NCBI GenBank assembly: GCA_031279795.1 | Contig: JAITHZ010000322.1 | Span: forward strand, 1-6,425 | Source: Bacteroidales bacterium | GTDB lineage: Bacteria; Bacteroidota; Bacteroidia; Bacteroidales; WRGA01 | Reading direction: 5' to 3' | Length of the DNA: 6,425 bases | In this document: positions 1-4,806 of the stretch, in pieces | How positions within the stretch are numbered: position 1 is the stretch's first letter | Layout: every line of letters begins with the position of its first letter | Made by a program: the position numbers and the translations under genes | The notes under the pieces: model-generated | Database searches by the model: none | What the model was told of the DNA's origin: nothing | The model's input: the letters and a program-made list of their open reading frames with translations, nothing else

Positions 1-733
1 CGTGGGTTGTCCTCCAAAACCGCTATGTAATCGTCCAGCGCCGATTTTTGCTCGTCGGTTAGCGTTACAATGCCCAGATTATAATTGTCCATACTTTTGA
101 CATGTAACACCCGTATAAACCGGCTGTATTTTTCGCGGCGTTCCCTCGCCTTTTCCAAATATGCCAAGCGTTCGACTTCGGCGTTTAGAGCCGCCGTATC
201 CGCTTGCTGCACACTTTCGGATATTGTCGCTTTGACCGTGTCCGCAAAAACAACAGGGAGCACAGAAATTGCAGGCATTGCATCAATCGTATTGTTTTGA
301 GTGTCAAACTCATAATACTCATATTCTCTACCTTGCATTGCCTGAAACATTTTGCGGTCATTCAATAAATCGCAACAACCGACCGAAAACGCCAATTTCA
401 GTTTCACGCCGAAATTAAGCGGCAAAAATTTATCCGACAATACGCAAGCAGTATTTATAATCGGCTTTTCAGGCATATTGTGGTTGTATTCTACAAAACG
501 TTTTTCCGAATAACCGCTTTTAACGCATTATTCAAGCCATAATCCATAAAAACGCCTGTGTAAAGGGCTGTACCTGTGCCGATATTCCATTTCACGCCTG
601 TTTCCACTGTTCCCAACAGCGAAACGCCCAAATCCAATTTACCAAATAGTCGCAAAAATTTCCGACAGGTAATTCCAATACCGAACCGAGCCTCCTGCTG
701 TGAAGTGTGCCAAAAACACAATATCACTGTCGG
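1..733 (-). pseudogene. OmpA-family outer-membrane beta-barrel protein, frameshifted and truncated at its 5' end
   Basis: Reading leftwards, the frame from 727 to 491 encodes the last strands of an outer-membrane barrel (KLDLGVSLLGTVETGVKWN, then GTALYTGVFMDYGLNNALK) and then hits TAG at 493-491. The sequence continues in another frame, open from 527 to the left edge, as SGYSEKRFVEYNHN, then the closing barrel strand FLPLNFGVKLKLAF. A charged linker follows, then the start of an OmpA-like peptidoglycan-binding domain (DNYNLGIVTLTDEQKSALDD). The two frames join naturally if one A is restored in the A-run at 518-521, giving LKSGY. In the family, such proteins have a signal peptide and a full N-terminal barrel and tether the outer membrane to peptidoglycan. 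Here the signal peptide and most of the barrel are missing, and an in-frame TAG lies at 736-734. The gene runs off the left edge. A downstream ATG at 476 could in principle restart translation, but the product would have no export signal. I am confident of the family and fairly confident it is broken; a sequencing error could explain the frameshift but not the missing 5' part. Confidence 0.7.
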
Positions 734-886
734 CTACGATTCTTTTTTTTTGTCCTGAATAATCATTTCACTGATTTGGCTCATTTCGGAAACGGTAAAC
801 CCGTGTTCCAAATCATCCACGCTGATTTCTTTTCCGTTTACCAGAATGCGTTGTGAAATCCCGCAGGGACGACACTTAATTGCCTG
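734..886 (-). pseudogene. 50-codon open fragment of unknown origin, ending just before the OmpA remnant
   Basis: Between TAA at 889-887 and TAG at 736-734 the minus strand is open for 50 codons. The text looks protein-like: CRPCG near the start, then RILVNGKEISVDDLEHGF, then SEMSQISEMIIQDKKKES. There is no ATG near its beginning, so it is either the 3' end of a disrupted gene or a chance frame. It shares its frame with the OmpA barrel fragment just downstream, with only the TAG at 736-734 between them. A run of nine A residues (positions 751-743) lies just before the stop. A slip there would extend this fragment by about 30 codons in a third frame (IVADSDIVFLAHF and onward). I do not recognise the family. 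The sharp change from soluble, charged text to barrel text suggests a junction created by deletion rather than a single original gene. Confidence 0.3.
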
Positions 887-970
887 TTAGAAGTTTATTA
901 ATTCAAGTACCGTATAGAGCTATTTTTATGTGATTATTAAATGTAAGATATTGCTTTCCGTCCTCTCGCC

Positions 971-982
971 TCTCAATTGAGA
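971..982. repeat. Perfect 12-base palindrome TCTCAATTGAGA
   Basis: TCTCAATTGAGA reads the same on both strands and does not extend beyond 12 bases. It lies about 70 bases upstream of the proposed promoter element at 1050. It could be a regulator-binding site or a chance palindrome; nothing nearby identifies a regulator. Confidence 0.4.
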
Positions 983-992
983 AGATTAAGGG

Positions 993-1011
993 TTAAAAAT
1001 TAAAAATTAAA
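993..1011 (+). repeat. Short AT-rich tandem repeat, TTAAAAA units
   Basis: Two exact copies of TTAAAAA (993-999 and 1000-1006) are followed by a partial third (TTAAA, 1007-1011). Such AT tracts upstream of a promoter can act as UP-like or bendable DNA. Similar AT-repeat spacers are common between genes in AT-leaning genomes, so no specific function is claimed. Confidence 0.45.
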
Positions 1012-1028
1012 TTGTTCACAAAAACAAT
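1011..1028. promoter_or_regulatory. Inverted repeat ATTGTT-N6-AACAAT at the -33 position
   Basis: ATTGTT (1011-1016) and AACAAT (1023-1028) form six-base complementary arms with a six-base spacer. The right arm ends about where the -33 element belonging to the -7 box at 1050 should lie, and no good TTG is found there. The placement would suit an operator or activator site controlling the beta-helix gene. This is inference from position and symmetry only. Confidence 0.3.
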
Positions 1029-1049
1029 GGCTTTCTGAAAGTTTTAGCG

Positions 1050-1057
1050 TATTTTTG
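1050..1057 (+). promoter_or_regulatory. Probable Bacteroidota -7 promoter element (TATTTTTG) for the beta-helix gene
   Basis: TATTTTTG matches the Bacteroides-type TAnnTTTG -7 box and lies 45 bases before the ATG at 1103, implying a leader of roughly 35-40 bases. The matching -33 TTG is absent at the ideal distance (TGG at 1028-1030), so the promoter is predicted to be weak or activator-dependent. Confidence 0.45.
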
Positions 1058-1102
1058 TAACGAAATTTTTAAGGATTTATTTTTAGTGAAAAATATATTA
1101 TC

Positions 1103-4100
1103 ATGCTGTTATTAAATAATTTAAAATTAACGAAGCTGTGCCTTTTTCTGATGTTTTCGAACATTTTCCTGGCGAAAGCAGAAACAATTCCGATAAAACA
1201 AGGCGCAACTTCTGTTGAAATCCAACGCATCGTAGATAGGGCAAAACCTGGAGATATCATTTATTTTCAGGGTGGAAGCTACCATTTCAACTCCGCAGTT
1301 ACAATAAACAAACGTGTTTCTTTTGGACGGATGGCTGGCGATACGGCAACGGTCAGACTGGTTGCTACCGGAAATTTCAGGCATTTCGTTATTGCCGACG
1401 GAGAAGTACGGATGGAAAACATTACTTTTGTTGGAAGAGATACAGGAGGTGGAGGCGTCGAATCATTCGGCCAGGATTCTTTAATCATTTCGTCCTGTTC
1501 ATTTCTGCAGAATAAAAGTCAATATGGAGGCGCCATTGCTTTCTCCGGATTCCTTTCTGTGACAAAATCTGTTTTTCAATTAAATACAGCCACAGCAAAT
1601 GGCGGAGCTATCGACGTTCGGGGAAAATTAACCCTGTCGGAATGTCTGTTTATGCAAAACAAGGCCATCCTGTCGGGCGGGGCGGTTTACAACCGGACGC
1701 TCTCAACCGGACGCAATGCCAGTAAAATAGTTAACTGTTCGTTTGCACAAAATGAATCGGGACAGGGAGGCGCCATTCATTCGGAAAATTCGCTGGAAAT
1801 ACTTTCTTCCCGCTTTTTCGACAACATAGCGCGAACCGGCGGCGGAGCGCTTTTTCTGACCAATACCTGCACAGTTTCCAAAACAACGCTCTTTGGAAAT
1901 CGTTCGTTTGGAAAAGGCGGCGCGCTTTATGCCCAGCACACGGTAGAAGTGTGGGATTGCGTTTTTTCACAAAACCTGGCTGACGACGCCGGCGGGGGAA
2001 TTTTCAACGAACTCTTTGCCGGCCAATCTGATCGTGGAACATTCAGCATCATCAACACATCAGTTTTTTCTGGCAACAAAGGCAACAACGGCGGCGGCAT
2101 TTACACTACTTTTTCGGCAATGATAACCGACTGTTTTTTCGAATTGAATACTTCGCTCACATCGGGCGGCGGAATATCGGGCGAAAAAGATTTGCTGCTG
2201 AACCGAACAACGTTCGACACCAACAGCGCTCTGATGGAAGGCGGAGGTATCGAAGCCCGTACCGCCCGCGTGATAAATACAACCATGATAGGCAACCGCT
2301 CCCAAAATGCAAGCGCAGTCCATGCGCAACAGGAAGGAATAATTGTACTGTCTACGTTTTCCGGCAATATTGCAGCCCTGAAAAGCGGCAGCGTAATTTA
2401 TGGAAAGACATTGACCTTGCTGGGAAACATCATTTTGGGGGATATAAGCGAAGATAAAGTTGCCGGAAAAATAAAAGACAGCGCCTATAACTTGCTCGGA
2501 AGGGAACAGTTGGCGAATGTTTTCCAAATGTCGGGCAATGAAATAATGGTCGAAAGTGAACCCGGAATGCTCCCCATCGTAAAAATAAAAACAGGCGGCG
2601 CTGCACACCGAAAAATACCCGGACGGCATCTTCAAAAATGGGAAAAAGAACTGGGTATCATCGACTTTTTCAATATTGACCAGTTGAAGGGGGAACGTAG
2701 CTTTTTCGACAATGTGGACATTGGCGCTGTTATGGCTGCATCTTATTCGCGACAAGGACAGATACCGGTAATTGATCTGCAAACAATGTTCGACGATATT
2801 GCTCGGAAAAGAATTCCAGAAATGACACTGCCTGCTTCAGCGCAAACGCACTCGATGAACTTTCCGCTTGTAGCAATCATAGAAGAACCAAAAGAAACTC
2901 CAAAAGAAGAACCCGTTCGCAAGTCACCGCCTTCTCAACCTGTATCAGATTTGGTGGTGAGCAGTTTTGATGAAGCCTTAGACCTTGCTATTGATGCCAT
3001 TATAACGGATTCGAAAAAACAGCCCGCTCCAACGCAGCCCGCATCGAAACAACCAGCCAAAACGCAAACTAAAAAAACGCAACCAAGCGCAACCAAACCC
3101 ACTACGCCTGCATCTGCAGATATCACTATAACCCATTCACCAGACGCTTTGGCCGGAACTTATACCATCGACCCGACCAATCCGTTGGGAAACAGGAATT
3201 TTATTTCGATTGAAGACGCCGTCGACGCACTCAATTCGAATGGAAATACGGCCGATACCCGCTTTATCATTTCTTCCGGAATATATAAAATTGGCAGACC
3301 GATTATGATCAATAATGCCGACTTCCCAATTTCCTTCAGCAATAATCCGAACGATAATGGAATGGTGATAATTCGTTCCGGAGGGAACAATCGCGTCATC
3401 ATGCACGCTGCAAGCAGCCCGCTGAGAATGAGCCGAATCATTTTTGAAGGCCCTGACGCCGATTCGCAAGGCCGCAATGTAAAAGGAGGAGGAGGAGTTT
3501 CCTGCAACACAAAGGCCGTGCTGACTTTCGATGGCTGTATTTTCCGCTACAACAAAAATCAGTCGGGTGGCTGTATTTTGGGCAAAAGCGTTATAGTTGC
3601 AGGATGTTCGTTCTACAGCAACATCGCATCCGAAGGTGGCGTTATTTATGCAACCGAATGTACAGCTGTCAATTCTACATTCTACGCCAACAGAGCAGCC
3701 GTCGGCGGCAGTATTTATGCAAAAGACAAAGCAATTGTGGCGCTTTGTACGTTTACACGCAATGAAGCCAACGAAAAAGCCTCTGCAATATACTCTCCAA
3801 ATGTACAGTTAGTCGGTTGCATCGTTAGCGGAAACAATGCTAAGAGCAATTTTGACGCCGAATTGATAATGGATTTTACCAATGTGCTGGACCCCAATAC
3901 AAAAAATATTTTTGCCGAAGTTGATGATACTGGCACAGCACGGCTTTCTATTGATGGAAAAACGCCTTATGTTGCCGTTAAACGGGACGGGTTGGCTGCC
4001 GAACGTATCTCCGAATCGCTGCTCTCGCAGTGGGAAGACGAACTGGGTTTAAAAGATTTGCTTTCAATAGACCAGCACAGTAAACACCGTCCGCAATTCC

Positions 4101-4144
4101 GAAACGCCGAAATCGGTGCATGGGAATTGCCTGCCGATAATTAA
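1103..4144 (+). CDS. Large secreted protein with two parallel beta-helix modules (chlamydial Pmp-like GG-A-I repeats)
   Basis: This 1013-residue protein has a Sec signal peptide (residues 1-26, cleavage likely after AKA). Helix module 1 (about 28-545) opens with the pectate-lyase-like entry IQRIVDRAKPGDIIYF. It then carries about ten rungs of 21-33 residues marked by GGAI, GGAV, GGAL or GGGI (near 142, 167, 192, 222, 247, 272, 297, 330, 355, 380), each preceded by F-x-x-N. It closes with NIDQLKG and VDIGA. A linker (about 595-672) is rich in Pro, Lys, Gln and Thr. Module 2 (about 684-1008) repeats the plan with five rungs (795, 822, 845, 868 and a worn one at 893) and closes with SIDQHSKHRPQ and EIGAWE. 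Proteins with such rungs are exported and often act in adhesion or glycan binding; no polysaccharide-lyase active site is recognisable. There is no autotransporter barrel, lipobox or T9SS C-terminal domain. ATG 1103 is the first start in the frame after a stop and gives a proper signal peptide. Substrate or partner is unknown. Confidence 0.85.
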   Translation: MLLLNNLKLTKLCLFLMFSNIFLAKAETIPIKQGATSVEIQRIVDRAKPGDIIYFQGGSYHFNSAVTINKRVSFGRMAGDTATVRLVATGNFRHFVIADGEVRMENITFVGRDTGGGGVESFGQDSLIISSCSFLQNKSQYGGAIAFSGFLSVTKSVFQLNTATANGGAIDVRGKLTLSECLFMQNKAILSGGAVYNRTLSTGRNASKIVNCSFAQNESGQGGAIHSENSLEILSSRFFDNIARTGGGALFLTNTCTVSKTTLFGNRSFGKGGALYAQHTVEVWDCVFSQNLADDAGGGIFNELFAGQSDRGTFSIINTSVFSGNKGNNGGGIYTTFSAMITDCFFELNTSLTSGGGISGEKDLLLNRTTFDTNSALMEGGGIEARTARVINTTMIGNRSQNASAVHAQQEGIIVLSTFSGNIAALKSGSVIYGKTLTLLGNIILGDISEDKVAGKIKDSAYNLLGREQLANVFQMSGNEIMVESEPGMLPIVKIKTGGAAHRKIPGRHLQKWEKELGIIDFFNIDQLKGERSFFDNVDIGAVMAASYSRQGQIPVIDLQTMFDDIARKRIPEMTLPASAQTHSMNFPLVAIIEEPKETPKEEPVRKSPPSQPVSDLVVSSFDEALDLAIDAIITDSKKQPAPTQPASKQPAKTQTKKTQPSATKPTTPASADITITHSPDALAGTYTIDPTNPLGNRNFISIEDAVDALNSNGNTADTRFIISSGIYKIGRPIMINNADFPISFSNNPNDNGMVIIRSGGNNRVIMHAASSPLRMSRIIFEGPDADSQGRNVKGGGGVSCNTKAVLTFDGCIFRYNKNQSGGCILGKSVIVAGCSFYSNIASEGGVIYATECTAVNSTFYANRAAVGGSIYAKDKAIVALCTFTRNEANEKASAIYSPNVQLVGCIVSGNNAKSNFDAELIMDFTNVLDPNTKNIFAEVDDTGTARLSIDGKTPYVAVKRDGLAAERISESLLSQWEDELGLKDLLSIDQHSKHRPQFRNAEIGAWELPADN
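2885..3118 (+). repeat. Low-complexity Pro/Lys/Gln/Thr linker between the two beta-helix modules
   Basis: This stretch encodes residues 595-672 of the beta-helix protein. It begins with KETPKEEPVRKSPPSQP, contains one helix-like island (SFDEALDLAIDAIITD, 621-636), then runs as QPAPTQPASKQPAKTQTKK and similar text. The DNA is rich in short AAAACGCAACC and AAACCA-type words. Such regions are usually flexible and extended, act as spacers between folded domains in envelope proteins, and vary in length between strains. Confidence 0.7.
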
Positions 4145-4152
4145 CACTTAAC

Positions 4153-4186
4153 GGAATCAAGGGCTTTGTGGATTTTTTTTGATTCC
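4153..4186 (+). terminator. Hairpin after the beta-helix gene, possible atypical terminator
   Basis: GGAATCAA (4153-4160) pairs exactly with TTGATTCC (4179-4186), starting nine bases after the TAA stop. Three further G-T pairs can extend the stem inward. The T-run (4173-4180) is mostly in the loop and 3' arm rather than after the stem, and the next T-run (4201-4206) is 15 bases further on. It may end transcription or stabilise the 3' end. Confidence 0.35.
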
Positions 4187-4204
4187 AATCTCAATCGCTG
4201 TTTT

Positions 4205-4234
4205 TTGAGTATTATTACAAAATGTTTATCTTTG
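4205..4234 (+). promoter_or_regulatory. Strong Bacteroidota-type promoter for the HMA lipoprotein gene
   Basis: TTG (4205-4207, within a T-run) is separated by exactly 19 bases from TATCTTTG (4227-4234), which fits the established Bacteroides primary-sigma consensus TTG-N19-TAnnTTTG at every fixed position. Transcription should start about 4241, leaving a leader of about 75 bases before the ATG at 4317. Its position after the hairpin supports a separate transcription unit for the lipoprotein and possibly the YfhO gene. Confidence 0.7.
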
Positions 4235-4246
4235 CAGCGATAAAGC

Positions 4247-4267
4247 AACTAACAGTTTAAGTTAGTT
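4247..4267 (+). promoter_or_regulatory. Inverted repeat AACTAAC-N7-GTTAGTT in the leader of the HMA gene
   Basis: AACTAAC (4247-4253) and GTTAGTT (4261-4267) are exact complementary arms around a seven-base loop, just downstream of the predicted transcription start. A related small palindrome, AGTTAACT (4300-4307), lies nine bases before the ATG. The arms could be an operator for a metal-responsive repressor or a 5' mRNA hairpin; the sequence does not decide which. No regulator gene is in the window. Confidence 0.4.
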
Positions 4268-4316
4268 ATTGATGTAATTCGTATTTTTAATATTTTTTTA
4301 GTTAACTTATATCGAA

Positions 4317-4766
4317 ATGAAAAAATTAATTTATTTAGTTATTCTCGCATTTCTAACAGCAATTGTTGCCTGTTCAAATGCAAAAACTGGGGACAAACAG
4401 CAAGAAAATGCGACTGATTTATCGGGGAATGTTCACCACGAATGTACTCATTCAGAAAATGCTGAAGCCGGACAGCCAGCCGGACAAATTGATTTGTCGA
4501 AGGGCGAAAAAGCCATACTGCGAGTGCAAGGCAACTGCAAAATGTGCAAAACCCATATAGAAAAAGCGGCTGGGGACATCGAAGGAGTACTACTTGCTGA
4601 CTGGGATTTGGATGCAAAAGAACTGCGTTTACAGTACGAATCGGATAAAGTTTCGCTGGAGGCTATCAGTAAAGCCATTGCAAAAGTTGGATACGACACC
4701 GAAAAAGACAAAGCGGGCAATGATGTGTATAACGCCTTGCCCGAATGTTGCAAATACAGGAAATAA
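4317..4766 (+). CDS. Lipoprotein with a heavy-metal-associated (HMA) domain
   Basis: This 149-residue protein begins MKKLIYLVIL and has a lipobox ending IVAC with the lipidated cysteine at 19, so it should be exported and lipid-anchored in the envelope. A short linker carries a His/Cys cluster, HHECTH (40-45). The HMA fold (about 64-128) follows, with the metal-binding loop GNCKMCKTHIEKA (C74 and C77). The family's second helix ends at VGYDTEKDKAGND. The C-terminus is VYNALPECCKYRK with a further Cys pair (144-145). HMA domains with CxxC bind soft metals such as Cu(I), Hg or Zn and pass them to transporters. The LPECC-x-Y tail is, from memory, typical of Bacteroidota members. It probably sequesters or delivers metal outside the cytoplasm; the metal itself cannot be told from sequence. 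The start lacks a Shine-Dalgarno site but lies in a normal A-rich context. The stop is followed 40 bases later by the YfhO-family start. Confidence 0.88.
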   Translation: MKKLIYLVILAFLTAIVACSNAKTGDKQQENATDLSGNVHHECTHSENAEAGQPAGQIDLSKGEKAILRVQGNCKMCKTHIEKAAGDIEGVLLADWDLDAKELRLQYESDKVSLEAISKAIAKVGYDTEKDKAGNDVYNALPECCKYRK

Positions 4767-4806
4767 TCGTCCTTTCCCTGAATTATGAATGGATAATCGA
4801 AAAAGA

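Larger units (their letters stand above)
887..1102. other. AT-rich non-coding stretch between the OmpA remnant and the beta-helix gene
   Basis: No open frame with coding character was found on either strand. It contains a perfect palindrome (971-982), a short TTAAAAA tandem repeat (993-1011), an inverted repeat (1011-1028) and a probable promoter element (1050-1057), each listed separately. No promoter for the minus-strand remnant was recognised (no CAAAnnTA on the plus strand near 890-960), which fits that gene being dead. Confidence 0.6.

Noticed and set aside
85..300. A 71-codon plus-strand open frame near the left edge
   Set aside because: It lies opposite the OmpA C-terminal text on the minus strand, which has recognisable family sequence; the plus-strand translation does not.
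1490..2300. A CRISPR or DNA-level tandem repeat suggested by recurring GGCGG words
   Set aside because: The recurrence comes from the GG-A-I protein rungs. The DNA between them diverges and spacing varies, so it is coding repetition rather than an array.
2060..2782. A 240-codon open frame on the minus strand inside the beta-helix gene
   Set aside because: It is antisense to a gene with clear repeat motifs and signal peptide. Its translation shows no domain or start context, and long antisense frames are expected opposite this codon pattern.
3137..3510. Two overlapping minus-strand frames of about 110 codons opposite the second beta-helix module
   Set aside because: They have no recognisable motifs and are antisense to conserved module sequence.
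1103..4144. Polysaccharide lyase or pectinase function for the beta-helix protein
   Set aside because: The fold is shared, but no lyase catalytic Arg/Lys/Asp set or calcium site is recognisable, and the GG-A-I rungs point to a Pmp-like repeat protein instead.
4757..4780. CAGGAAA and TTTCCCTG as a hairpin over the HMA stop codon
   Set aside because: The arms match only with a bulged C and no T-run follows, so it is too weak to call a terminator.
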